Below are positions 40,822-52,095 of a stretch of DNA of 64,000 bases, piece after piece. The notes under the pieces are model-generated. The model saw only the letters and a program-made list of their open reading frames with translations. It was not told the DNA's origin and did no database searches. The position numbers and the translations under genes are program-made. This DNA is from Gautieria morchelliformis. Lineage: Eukaryota; Basidiomycota; Agaricomycetes; Gomphales; Gomphaceae. Within the stretch, counting starts at the first letter, position 1. Each line of letters begins with the position of its first letter. Location of the stretch: NCBI GenBank assembly GCA_015179125.1, contig WHVA01000416.1, positions 39,133 to 103,132 of the forward strand, written 5' to 3'.

Positions 40822-43252
40822 CTAGAGTGGCCGATACGATGACATCATCGTCGTACGGGGCCGGAGGAGCAGTGACTCCTCCGGAGGAACCTCTGCGTCG
40901 TCGGTGGTGATCGGGTGATGCTGGTCAGCCTCACCACTCGCGGCGGTCTCCACTGGGGCTCTGGGGCCCGTGTCCTCGCGGAGCATGGCCTCAACGGCTG
41001 GGTCCTCCGTTTGAGGAGGAGGCCGGAAGCGCGCCAGCTCTTGGTCGAGCTGAGCGTGAGTGAGGGGCCGTGGCACTGCGGCCCTCATGTGGCTGGTCTT
41101 GATGACCTTTTGTTGGTGTTGGGTGCATTTATGCTCCTGCACCAAAATCAAGCATAATATATTCAATTTATTGTGTGGTGTTTCAATATTTTCTCATACT
41201 GTTCTTGTACCATGCATCCATTTCTCTGCTTATTTTCGAAAATTTCTAGTCACTCTCTATCTCTCCATTTCATTTTGTTATTTCTACTTTCACAGGCGGC
41301 TGCACCCAGCGGAGTTTGAAATGACTTCGACGCGCGAGCCCTTGGGCGCTAAAGGGCCGGGTGCAAGTATATGCCTTCTGAGACAGGATTACACTCCTCT
41401 CTCAGTGACAATAAATTCACTGAGAGAGGCGAGTAGTATTCTTCATATTTACATAGCATGTTGACTGAAAATCATGTAGTATATTTGATTCTAGGTATTG
41501 TATTAATACATCAGTGACAATAAATTCACTGAGAGAGTATATTTGATTCTAGCTTTCTAAGAACTCTACCGAACCTTCCCTGCCATAGCCCCTAGTTGCT
41601 AACAGTTGGCCCTCACGGGCGGCGGCGCTGAATGCCGCTCCGGTGATGCTGTGCTGAACGTAATGTTCAATGCGCGCTGCTCGCTCGCGAGTGACTCCCG
41701 CATAGCGGGCCAGCCATCTCGCGATCTCCGCGAGTGGGATGTTGGGGCCGGCTCAGCCCTCCATGGGGAACGGGCCCGTGATCGAGAGCCGCAGGGTGGT
41801 GCTCTGAGGCGTCAGCACTTCCCTGGTGTCGACGAGGCTCGACCATTGGTCCGTCGAGCCGAAGAGGTCGAGTAGCCTCGCCCTTAGCGGTGATGCGACC
41901 CCTTTGACCCGGGGTGCAAGGGCCTTCAACCACATCCAGACGTCCATGTCGTCTAGGTTGAAGGTGCCATCCACGTTGTCACGGATAGCGGAGGGGATTC
42001 CTTCAGGGTTGTGTATCCAACCCTTCAGGATGGCCGCGATATCGTGTGGGGTACCGCCTGCTATCACGAGACAATCCCTTTTGGGATTGCGAGTGCATTG
42101 TTCGCGCTCGATGCATTTGAAAACGCCGATCATCTCGCGCGTACGTGCGATCTGCGGCGTTTCTTTTGCCCGCGCTATGAGTTCGACGAAGCGGGGTTCG
42201 TCGAGCGGGCAGACGTCGTACCATTGGGTATGACATTGTTGGGCCTTTCCTACCGGTCGTGGTAGGAGGCCCGTCTCGAAGATCGGTGGATCTCCGAGTG
42301 GGATGAGCCTTCCCTCCCCCGGGTAGGCAGGATAAACAGACTCAACTGTCCCCGCCGGCAGAGGTAGGGCCACGCCAGGCCCGATGTACTGGGCCTCGAC
42401 CTGTGCTATCCGCCGCTGAAGGGCGGGGTCGTGGATGGTGTGCGATGATGACGCCGCTAGGTAAGCGCTGATTGCACTTTCCTTCGCAATGGCTAGGCCA
42501 TTGACGGTGTGGAGGGAGCCGCGCAATTTCTTGCGCTTCTTCTTTGGCTGCTCTGCCAGCCGTTGTGCCCGTTCGGGGTCGTACGTCTTCCAGACGGACG
42601 AGTCAGACTCCCATCTATCTAGGACACTGTACGCAGAGTCGGAAGGTGCGCTCTGCCCTTCCGTTGTTGTTGTCGTCGGGGTCGGCGCCGACAAACGGGA
42701 CGCGAGCCCCGATGTTGCGCGCGCCGGCAACGGCGCCGTCGCGCGAGGTGAAGATGGCCCGGCCACTGGGTCTGTGGCTGGGTCATGTCACGGCCTTTTT
42801 GAGGCAGCGTGGACCAGGGTAACCTGGAGCTGGGCTGCACTCAGCTGCTGTTCCAGCTCCTTGATCCTGGCGCGCTCGGTTACGAGTGCATCGTCGTGGT
42901 CCTCGACCGCGCGTTCTAGCTCCTTGACCTCATTTTTGAGGTCGTGGACGTCCCGGAGGGGCTCCTCCCGTGCGTCACGCGCGATGCCCCGTGGGAGCCA
43001 CCCCCAGGCAGCATCGACGGCGTCGCCGATGTCCTCATCCCGCAATTTGACCTTGCGGGTGCCAGTCGCGGCCCTAAGGTGCACGGCGTAGTCCGCGCAC
43101 GTCGCGCAATCGTCCGGGTGGACGATGGCGAGGGCGTCCTCCCATCCCACGATCGTCCAGTGCTCCTGGTCTACCAGAGCATGGAGAATGTCCGCAGCCC
43201 CTTGTCTCGGGGCCGTTGTTCACGTTGTGGACGTTGATGGGTCAACGTCCAT
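40822..43252 (-). pseudogene. Element C third ORF (env position), about 646 codons, unknown function
   Basis: From ATG 43252 (MDVDPSTSTT) one frame runs to 40822, crossing three TGA codons (43220-43222, 42788-42790, 41753-41755), each in a context fitting CGA. It also crosses a solo LTR that, with one 5-bp TSD copy removed, keeps the frame. Readable: AADILHALVDQEHWTIVGWEDALAIVHPDD, CATCADYAVHLRAATG, a clear coiled coil (LKNEVKELERAVEDHDDALVTERARIKELEQQL), a Pro/Thr/Ala linker, KKKRKKLRG, a mixed region with TQWYDVCPLDEPRFVELIARAKETP and LDDMDVWMWLKALAPRVKG, ARWLARYAGVTRERAARIEHYV, and an acidic end. No membrane segment or signal peptide, so it does not look like an envelope protein. An alternative end in the next frame reads DDDVIVSATLEDSLMDDLYE. 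Function unknown. Confidence 0.7.
41117..41604 (+). mobile_element. Solo LTR, 488 bp, TSD GTTGG
   Basis: Same family as 15917-16404, with few differences. It is flanked by GTTGG at 41112-41116 and 41605-41609, and inserted in the third ORF of element C. Confidence 0.92.
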
Positions 43253-43444
43253 CCCATCTTTGGGGGGCATCATCTTCGTGGGTAGATGATGGTGGTGGTT
43301 GCTTCCAAGAAGCGATGCGCCCTCGGAAAGATCCGAGGTGAAAATTTAACTGCGCCGTGGCCGGCGCGTCACGTGGTCTGCACGTGCAGACGCATCTAGC
43401 GGCGTCTGGGGAGGTCACGTGGCTTGCCCACCCCCCGAAGCTCT

Positions 43445-44834
43445 AGTAGCTATCCAGGGCTTCGAGGTCCTTGCAGGACGACATGGGTTCCCATGTCATG
43501 TCACCAGGGTCCAACGGACCTGGAATTCCAGGTCCGTCGAGTTTATCCATCGATGTGTGATAATCTCGTCGACGAGCCACTCCTCGTCGTCATTTGCTCC
43601 GAAGTCATAAAATGACTTGGCCTCACGACGAGGGAACAATTCATCGTTGTTAGCCTCGTATCGCCTACGAGGCTGGAATGGAAGACCGGTGAAATGCGAC
43701 GGCTTTTCAGTTCGTCGGGAAGATCAAGGGTCACCATCGAGGCGTCGTTGTGAGCCTCGATGACGCGGTACGGTCCGATGTACCGCGGGACTAGTTTTCT
43801 GGCTCCTCCTTTCGGGAGAGTTAGGTTTTGTGTCGAAAGGTAGACGCGGTCGTTGGCCGCGTACCTGTCGCTCGCCATACGTTTCTTATTTGCGTGAAAC
43901 ATTTGCGTCACTCGATGCTCTATGATTGCATCGTGTGCTGCCATCAGGTTCCATTTTGCCTGATGTGCGAACCGGGCCACCCCTTTGAACGGGGTGTCCG
44001 CGGCTATGGGGAGGTCTAGCCGCGGCATATAGCCATGGATCATTCGAAGGGTGCGAACCCTGTGGTCGCACTGACGTTGCTGTTGAGGGCGACCTCAACC
44101 ATTGGGCATTTCACTGCCCAATCCTTCTGATCGTCTCTGACGATCACGCGCAATATCTGGCCGATCGAGCGGTTTGCCCGCTCGGTTGCTCCATCCGTTT
44201 GTGGATGGAAGGCAGTTGACATGAGGAGCTTAGTCCCCATGAGTCGCTGGAGTTCACGCCAGAAGATCGACGTGAATTTGAGTCTCTGTCCGAGACGATG
44301 GAGTCGGGAACTCCGTGCAGTCGGATGACCTCTTTCAGAAACAGCCAGGCTACTCCCTTGGCTGACACGCTCGTTGTGGTTGGCACGAGGTGTACAAGCG
44401 ACGTTAGTCGGTCATGACTACCATCAGGTAGTCGCAGTCGTTGGATTTGGGCAGGGGCCCCATGAAGTCAATGCCAATCGACTGCCACGGCCTATCCGGA
44501 ATGGGTAGGCTGTGTAGTAGGCCTTTGGGCCGTTGTGGCCCGGTTTTCGTCATCTGACACCTCACGCACGATGTGCAGAACGCTTCTATGTCTGGGTTCA
44601 TGCCCAGCCACCAATATGCTCTTCGAACGTAGTTCGAGTCTTCAGATGGCCATAGTGGCCGACTATCTGATGTGCCCGATCGATGATAATTTCGATCAGC
44701 CTCCTTCCCCCTTGAAGAACAGAGCGGGGGACGGCAATGACGTCTCTCTTGAGCTGATTCTTAGTCCAGATCAGCCCGTCCCGGATTCCGAATCTCGGGT
44801 GCGCGTCCGGGTGCGCCATGATCTTTGTGAACAT
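43445..44834 (-). pseudogene. pol: Element C integrase and chromodomain, broken
   Basis: MFTKIMAHPDAHPRF, LIWTKNQLKRDVIAVP, AHQIVGHYGHLKT, then FCTSCVRCQMTKTG, PWQSIGIDFMGPLPKSNDCDYLMVV; one base is lost at about 44410 in DRLTS. VPTTTSVSAKGVAWLFLKEVIRLHGVPDSIVSDRD is followed by another frame change, then TDGATERANRSIGQILR. The tail (VTLDLPDELKSRRISPVFHSSLV) and a chromodomain (IITHRWINSTDLEFQVRWTL, WEPMSSCKDLEALDSY) follow in shifting frames to about 43445. Confidence 0.85.
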
Positions 44835-44912
44835 GGTGTCCCTATGGTACGCGTCTCGTAGGACCTTAGACAGGTCTACGCCTTGCTCGACGATCCGGCG
44901 CAGGGGTGTCCG

Positions 44913-47515
44913 TCATTCCCTGCGCGATGGCTCTGAGTCATCGTCGTCGTCGCTGGATGCGGCGACGTTCGCGGGCTCTGGTGAGCCCTTGTTTAATGCG
45001 GCGGCTTCCGTTACTCTCGCCTCTGTCTTCTCAGCGAGGCGTTTAGAGCGTCTTGTCGCCGCTGTTCGCAGCTCGACATACCGGTCGGTGGGCAATAACT
45101 CACCGTCCGGATCTAAACGCGCATCCGCGTTCACGAAGACGTGGTCCGGGTGATTGTCATCACTCGTGTCGCTCTCGTAGTAGCGCGACAGGCAGTCCGC
45201 TACCTTGTTCTCTACACCGTCAACATGAACGGTGTTGAAATTGAACCGGGAGAGAAACTCCCACCATCTGACCTGTCGGTCAGATAGGCTCTTTGGGTCT
45301 CGAAGTACTCGAGTCCCTTGTGGTCTGTGACGAGGGTGAACCTTCGCCCCAGCAGTTTGTCCTCCCATTTCATGAGAGCCTCGAGCACCGCGATAGTCTC
45401 ATGCTCGTGAGTCCGGTAGTGTTGCTGAGCAACGCTGAACTTCTTTGACAAGAAGCCGGCTGGTCGACAAGTTTCCAGTCAGGACCTTGGCCGTAGACCG
45501 CACCGACGCCGGCTTTTGATCCGTCGGTGATCACCCAGATCGGCTCTGGGCACCTTGCGTCTACTGGACGCAGGATCGGGGCCTTACAGGCCAACGCCTT
45601 AATGCTTTGCCAGCATTTGTCGAGCAGTGGCGTCCATTCGAATGGACGGTTATTACGCGCACAGCCCGATAGCGGGGTGGTATATGCGCTAACATCCGGC
45701 ATGTAGTGTGCCAGATACTGTACGAGCCCGAGGAAACGCTGGACTCGTTGAACGTCCGTGGCCTGCGCCACTCGCGGATGCGTTGCATCTTATCCTCGTC
45801 GGCATGTACCCCTCGCCATCGATATATGGCCAGGCACTCCATTCGGATGGAGTAGAGGTCCACCTTTTTCTTGCTCAGAAAGAGGTGGTTCTTCCTCAGT
45901 CTGTCAAAGACGATGTAGAGGTGCTCTTCATGCTCTTGTATTGAGAGCGAGAATATGAAGATGTCTCCATGTATACATGGACGAAGCGACCTATGCAGTC
46001 GTGGAAAATGGCTGTCATCAGCCATTGGAATGTTGATGGGGCGTTACAGTCCCCCATCTGTATCACCTGGCTCCTGAAGGTGCCGAGGATCGTGGCAAAG
46101 GCTGTCTTTGCTACGTGATCGGATGGATCCGGATCTGCTCGTATGCTTCGACATATGAGTTTAGTTCGATATTGGCAGCGAGCCATGTCGCTACGTATGA
46201 TATCCTGATCCGGGAAGGGCGTGACGTCCTTCACCGTGTTTTCGTTCTGCTGGCGCAGATCGAAGACGGTTCTCAACGTACCATTCTTCTTCGGCACACA
46301 CAGCATGGGCACTGCCTGCTGCGCTACTGCCAGAATCCACCACTTTGCAGTGGTGTATCGTTCTATTTTGCCAACAGTCCTCTCGGAAGTGTTCGGGGCA
46401 TTTGGTAGTCGATACCGCATGTGCTTGTTGGGATCAATGAGGTTGATCTCATGGTTGATCTCCTGCAGCGGCGGGAGTTCTAATGGAATTCCACTGACTA
46501 GGTCAGCGATTCTTCCATCAATTCCTTGCGGAGGTGAGGAAGGTCATCATCTGTGAGGATGATGGTAGTGGTTGGCTTAGAAGCCATTAGGCGCTGTTGG
46601 CGTCTATTAGGTCCCGCGGCGCACGGGCCCGCTTTCCTCTTTCCCATCACTTTCACCGTTAGGTGAGAGCGTCTCTCCCTACGACCGTAGGGTGAGTTTG
46701 AGGACGAGTCGTCTTGCGACTCGTCCTCCTGGCTTCAATGAGCCACGTTCGGCGTCGGCGCTTGGGTGATTCTGCTCACCCGTGGCCCTTGTCCTCATTC
46801 TTCGATTCGTCATTGTCGAATGAGACCTTGCCCATGGGGATCACCTCGTTTCCCTTGCGGATCGTCCCTGGGCTCGAGAAGTCCAGGGTTATGCCGAATC
46901 TCCTTAGGAACGGTGTCCCTAAGATCGCGTCGTAATATTCGTCGTATGTCCCGCGACCAAACTTGATGGTCGTGTTCATTCCATAATTGATCGTGGAACG
47001 GCTGCCTATGCAGGCTAGCTGCAGCGCGATTGGTTGCTCCAGGGAGAATGTCTTCATCCCTGTAGCTCGCATGAATTCGGGGGACAGCAGTACCCCTTCG
47101 CTGCCGCTATCTAGCAGGCAGTGGGCTTTTACGCCGTTTATTTCCCAGTACCCCGATAGGGTACGGTTCTCACTACGCGGACGCGTTGGCCGCGTTCTGT
47201 GTTTGCTTCGGTGGTGATACACCGGCTCGGCCGCCTTATCTGGCGTGACCGATGTGCGTGCCGCCATGACTTTTGTGGCGGTTTCGTCTTCCAGCGCGAA
47301 TCTGATCGCGCTGGACCTGTAGGCGGTGTCCTCCACCTCTTCATCCCATTCATAGTATTGGGACGGCTCAGGGTCCCACTCTTCAGCAGGCGTGTCTCCG
47401 TTATCCAGAGTGTCGTTGGGTTGGGGATCACCCTCCCCCTCTTCATCAATCTGTTGAACAGAGCTTTGATTGGGATCCGTCTCCGGATCCTCGGCTTCAC
47501 CGTCGTGCCTCACGA
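44913..47515 (-). pseudogene. pol: Element C protease, reverse transcriptase and RNase H, broken
   Basis: Protease region (47495-46776): an acidic stretch, then GYWEINGVKAHCLLDSGSEGVLLSPEF (D-S-G) and ILGTPFLRRFGITLDF. Reverse transcriptase: PMLCVPKKNGTLRTVFDLRQQN, PFPDQDIIRSDMARC, QVIQMGDCNAPSTFQWLMTAIF, then VHVYM with the catalytic box destroyed by one missing base at about 45966 (TACATGGAGACATC, formerly coding YMDD). Then EHEEHLYIVFDRLRKNHLFLSKKKVDLYS, FLGLVQYLAHYMPDVS, RNase H WVITDGSKAGVGAVYGQG, EHETIAVLEALMKWE, TDHKGLEYFETQR, and DCLSRYYESD. Many frame changes. The left end joins the integrase region. Confidence 0.85.
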
Positions 47516-48835
47516 GATTCTCCACACCTTCGAGATACAGCTGGAGGCGATGGAAAAAATCCAAAAAGTCGTGCACGGGCCGAAATGGAGGCCGTCATTC
47601 CAGATACGTATACCTAAGGACAAGCAGCAAGCAATTGATGAGCTCATGACAGATCCTGTGGAAGTTGTAGTGTACATGGACGTGTCATGCATAGAAGGAG
47701 GGGTAGGGGCCGCGGCAGTGTTGTACAGGGGTGGTGTGGAGAAACAGGCAGTGAGGCTATACCTAGGAGACAAATGCGAACACACTGTCTTTGAAGCAGA
47801 GCTGGTGGGGGCGGCAATGGGAGCCAAGCTGCTGAATACTAAGAGGGCATGGAGGTATGTGATAGCGGCCAACAATCAGGCGGCCATACAGACCACCAGA
47901 TGTAAGAAGGCGATATCAGCACAGTACCTGATAAACTCGCTGCATAGCCAGATCCAAGGTGTCACAAAGCAGCAGCCCGGGGTGAAGGTGATAATGAGAT
48001 GGGTGCCAGGACACGAGGGAGTGGTGGGCAACGAGAGAGCGGACGAAGAGGCCAAAAGGAAAGTGAGAGGGGAGTCAAGCGAGGAGAGGTTTGTCCCAAT
48101 CGAATGCAGAGGAGTCCTGCCCAAGAGTAAGGTGGCCAAGCTGCAGTGGTTCCAAAAAAGCATGCAGCAAGAGGCGAAAGCGATGTTCACTAGATCCCTT
48201 CAGGCACGCATAGCGCACAAGATTGACCGCTCCATGCCCTCCACAGCATACACCAGGCTCAGCCAAGAGCTACTGCGAAGACATGCCAGCATCCTAGTGC
48301 AACTCAGAACCAGACACGTGGCGCTGAACAAGCACCTACACAAAATGGGGAAGGCAGACTCACCCATGTGCCCAGCCTGCGAGAAGCCGGAGGAGACGGT
48401 GTACCATTACCTCTTCAGATGCCCAGCGTACAAGGCGCAGAGACAGGAGTTACAGAAAGTGCTGCGAAGAGGAGCCACAATGGTCGCAACCATCCTGGGC
48501 AAGCCGAAGGTGATGAAACACCTGTTCAAGTACATACAAGGCACCAGGAGGTTTGTTAAAATGCACGGGGAGCTGGCGATGCCTCCGCAAAGGAAGGACA
48601 GCAGGAAGTAGACAGAGGAATGAGGGAACAAGCAGTGTGATGCGCGAAGAACAAAATCCTTGCCAACCAAGGGCATGGACAAGCTCAGGACTTTGCCCGC
48701 AGAGCACAAGCAGAGATAGAGGCAGAAAGGGCAGGCAGAACAATCCTGTTGGTCAGGGCTTTGTAGAAATTAAATTTGTCTTACATAGGGCCTTGCCCCA
48801 AAAGACATAAAATTGGATTATAAAAAAAAAGAAAA
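47516..48835 (+). mobile_element. 5'-truncated LINE: RNase H and C-terminal zinc motif
   Basis: The 3' end of a non-LTR retrotransposon ORF2 of the Tad-like type. RNase H: VVVYMDVSCIEGGVGAAAVLY, VFEAELVGAAMGAKLL, NNQAAIQTTR, WVPGHEGVVGNERADEEAKR, carrying D, E, then N where the family has D (ADNQ), and D. The C-terminal end has RTRHVALNKHLHKMGKADSPMCPACEKPEETVYHYLFRCPAY (CCHC). Stop TAG 48609-48611. A 3' tail ends in an A-rich run (48815-48835). The open frame reaches back to 47199, but that part is antisense to the element C protease and is not LINE sequence. Confidence 0.88.
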
Positions 48836-49462
48836 TTTCTAGAGAAGAGGGCTTAAGACGATGGTCACAGTGTAGTCAGGTTTTGCACAAGATAGACATA
48901 TAATAATTGAACTGCAGAATATACAGGCGAATGTAAAATACATATACCGAATGCTTGTATGCTATCAGAAAATAGGAAAGAGGCCATTGTGAGTCCCAGT
49001 TGGATAGGGGGTGTGCAGTCAGGATACAAATAGATGAAACACATATACGATAGACCTAAGGAGAAGTGCGACCAGAAACAATGGGGATGAAAGTGGATGA
49101 AGGCACCTAGGTATGCAAACACACCTTGAGACCTGTATACATCCTACCCTGCATGGGCTCTTGGTCTAATGGGTTGATCCTGCATCTAGGGGTAGGACAT
49201 TCCACAAATGCATGCCGGCCATAGGAACACCCAAAGGGGGTCGAATCAGGAAGGTGATGGGGCCAGTGATGAACCATCACACCGGTTAGAGGATGTCAAT
49301 TGTGTTTGATGGCATGACTACTGGTGAATGATGCGAGTAGTGAATGGTCATTCGGCAAATCCAGCAAGTGCCAAACAGAGCAAACATAGAGATGGAGGGA
49401 TGAAAGGGAAAATGGGGGTAACTTGATACAATAATAAATGGGTCATGACACCTATGTATGAA
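48836..49462. other. Non-coding
   Basis: No gene recognised. The stretch directly upstream of the decayed LTR is AT-rich with few CpG. Confidence 0.5.
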
Positions 49463-49814
49463 CTTCTTAGGTAAATGAATAAGAGGGGTGTACTTATAAA
49501 CTAGCTAAGGATCAAAGGATGTATGATAGTTGATATTCAGACTGAGGAATAAGGGTACATACAGGAGGGTTCATATATGGGTGAGATAAGGGTCAGGGGT
49601 GAGCATATACAGGGATACAGGTGAGATAAATATAACTAATTGATGGGTGATGGAACAGAACAGATAGATAAGGGGATTAGAGCATATAGTTAAGCTCAGA
49701 CATGAGCTCAGGGTCAGGCATGGTATCACAAGGCTCGGGCACAAGTATCACAAGCTTGGGGACCAGCAGAAGGGTAGTACCAGTAAGTAACCAGCCAAAG
49801 GCTGGATTCTTACA
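49463..49814 (-). repeat. CpG-depleted partial solo LTR of the element 1 family
   Basis: From AACTTCTTAGGTAAATGAATAAG to AAAGGCTGGATTCTTACA it follows the inner two-thirds of the element 1 LTR. Nearly every CpG of that LTR is TG or CA here (for example CGATAGTTG to TGATAGTTG, CCGGTAAGTAGCCGG to CCAGTAAGTAACCAG). The outer part of the LTR is not recognisable. Confidence 0.85.
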
Positions 49815-50394
49815 CATGTATGTGTTATGATTTTGGAACCCATACACCTAACTCAGCTCTAAGGGGGGGATATGGAGGCGGGTGTTGGGCTCAGAGACCA
49901 TGGTTGATTTGGGGATGGAACAAGCAGCGGACTCATGGTGAGAGGAGAGAAAGAAAAAGGTTGGCTTACATATATATATATGATTTTCCTTCTGTTGGGG
50001 TACTCGCCAGATCAATTGCATGGGTTTTTTCTGGCACTGGACATTTTCAAGGCCTCCACTAAGTAGTTGAAAGCGGCCCTGGCAACAGTCTGAATTGAAG
50101 TAAACAGCTTGATCAACTAACCAAGTACCAGAAAACCTGGTGTCACTTTAGCAGTGTAAGTAGCTGTATTTCAGTCTTTCTAACCAGTATACTAAATCAG
50201 CCAATTTGAGAGCAGATACCTGCCAACATCTGGTGCCAGCATGACCGCTTTTCATCAGACCTGAACCAGTGAATGGTTTTGTCTAGAATGCATGGTGAGC
50301 AATCTTGATTGTCTAGGGAACACATTTGCTAAGTATTTGGCTTTGTATTCATGTACTAGTAGCAGTGCAAGCAGAAGAAGAAGAGAGCCAGTAT
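49815..50394. other. Non-coding
   Basis: Contains a TA microsatellite (about 49968-49982). No supported gene. Confidence 0.5.
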
Positions 50395-51672
50395 CACTGG
50401 AGGCATAGTTAAATTTTCTGCCTTGGGAAATCCACTAAAAATTCTAAAGATATTCCATGTTTCCTTAAAATTTCCCAATTCAGGAAATTGGATGAAAATT
50501 TATCGTTTTCTGAGAGTTTTTTTGGCTTCAGGAAATCCTTCGAAAATTATAAAATTATCACCTATAAATTTTCAAGAAACACTCAGAAAACATTGAATTT
50601 CCCCTTCCATGAAACTAGAGAATTAATAAGGTTTCCTCAGTTACAAAATTCTATAGAAACACTGATTTCTACAAAGTTTCCCTGTCAAATATTCAGGAAA
50701 CCAAGGGCCCATTTGGTGCCCAGAAACTGTTCCAATTTCTAAGAGTAGTTTCAGTTGTGCAGGGTGCAGAAACTGGAACGGTTTTCAAATGTTCTGGATA
50801 TTGATGTGCTGCCAAACACACAAATTTCTACCAAATTCTGAAAACTGCTTGCTAAGGTGAGCTGTCTGTGTCAGCTGATCAGTACTGTCATGTGACTAGT
50901 TACTTAGTATCCCCACCCATCACCTGCAGTGAGTACAGCTCATTGGCTCCCCTTACCTTGACAGCGACTGCCATACTACTCCTCTTATGCTCACTCCCAT
51001 TGTTAAGTAGATACCATATTGGTGGGAATGCCCTGATAAGAGAGTGGCAGATCAGTAGGAAGATGTGTGGCGACAGGTGGCGGGCAGCGGACATGACATG
51101 GCAGGACTGCATGTGGTGACACAACATGTATAATAGTGTGGGTGCCTTCAAGCGGCAGGCTTAAGACATAAAGTGACTCATGCTTATAATGACCATGCTG
51201 GCAAGCCTTGAGAAGTTTGTGATATGACAGGAAGCAGAAACAGCTAAAAGCAGTTTCTAAAACTATATAGGAGTTTTCGAAATAGGATTTCAGAAATCGT
51301 TCAAAAAAAAGTGTCACCCAACGGTCAGAGTTTGTGAAATTTCCAGATTTCTGGAAACTCCCTCAGTTTCTGAAATTTGGCTGGTGCCTTATTTCAGTTT
51401 CTGTGCACCCAATGTTTTCACAGAATTTCCAAACTGAGGAAACTTTATTAAATATTTGGTTTCATAGATGAGGAAATTCTGTGTTTCCTAACTTGAAGAT
51501 GTTGAGATGATAATTTTACAATTTTTGATGGATTTCCTGAAGTCAAAAAACTCCGAGAAAACAATAAATTTTCTTCCAATTTCCTGCATTGGGAAATTTT
51601 GAGGGAATATAGAATATCCTCAGAAGTTCCAGTGGATTTTCAAAGTCAGGAAATTTTGCCATGCCTCCAGTG
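50395..51672. mobile_element. Non-autonomous DNA element with inverted repeats of about 330 bp
   Basis: CACTGGAGGCAT at 50395 and ATGCCTCCAGTG at 51672 are the ends of long imperfect inverted repeats (about 330 bp each; landmarks CAGGAAATTGGA(T/A)GAAAATTTAT and CTTCAGGAAATCC on both arms). TAT flanks both sides. CACTG ends and a 3-bp duplication would fit a CACTA/CMC-type element, but a three-base match is weak evidence. The interior (50735-51330) holds no transposase; its edges (GGGCCCATTTGGTGCC... and ...GTGTCACCCAACGG) suggest a nested small element. Confidence 0.75.
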
Positions 51673-51675
51673 TAT

Positions 51676-52095
51676 TGAGGAGCACATAACTGGTTGAGTT
51701 ATTTTTGAGAAGGGAGAGTGCAGTTGCTTAGAAATTTATGCCATTGAAGTGACTCCGCTGAGAGCTAACAGATCTATGAGTTGATCCAGGTATCGAACTC
51801 AGTAACAACGGTTAGACGCGTATGCGAGTCAGAAGCAACCTACCGTTTATACGAAGCGTGCCTACTACGTTTAACCTACCTCAGTCGGAGTTTCTTTTGT
51901 AATCAAAACTGAGGGAATGAAGAAATACGAGGAGCTGCTCGCAAGTGACGTGCATACATCAGGCACCCTGCCCGGTATATTGGAAACCATCATAACCATT
52001 GTAAACTATATCGAGGACAAGGAGGTCATAAAGCATACTGTATATGGAAGCCTCATAAGTGGTAGACCTAGGACTCAGAAGTCCAAAGAATGGGT
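51676..52095. other. 3' flank of the F-box gene
   Basis: A plus-strand run of 74 codons (51917-52141) overlaps the end of the F-box gene. It has no recognised family and is left unassigned. Confidence 0.4.

Larger units (their letters stand above)
40539..47515 (-). mobile_element. Ty3/gypsy element C, 5'-truncated, with third ORF
   Basis: Minus strand: protease, reverse transcriptase, RNase H, integrase with chromodomain, then a long sense ORF in the env position, purine tract and 3' LTR. Gag and 5' LTR are absent; the protease end abuts a LINE fragment at about 47515. A 488-bp solo LTR of another family is inserted at 41117-41604. Confidence 0.88.

Noticed and set aside
47199-47510. First 100 codons of the long plus-strand frame that leads into the LINE RNase H
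   Set aside because: This part is exactly antisense to the element C protease region, so the join is accidental.
51780-51845. Minus-strand GAGTTCGATACC resembling a tRNA T-loop
   Set aside because: The T stem has mismatches and no D or acceptor arm can be drawn.
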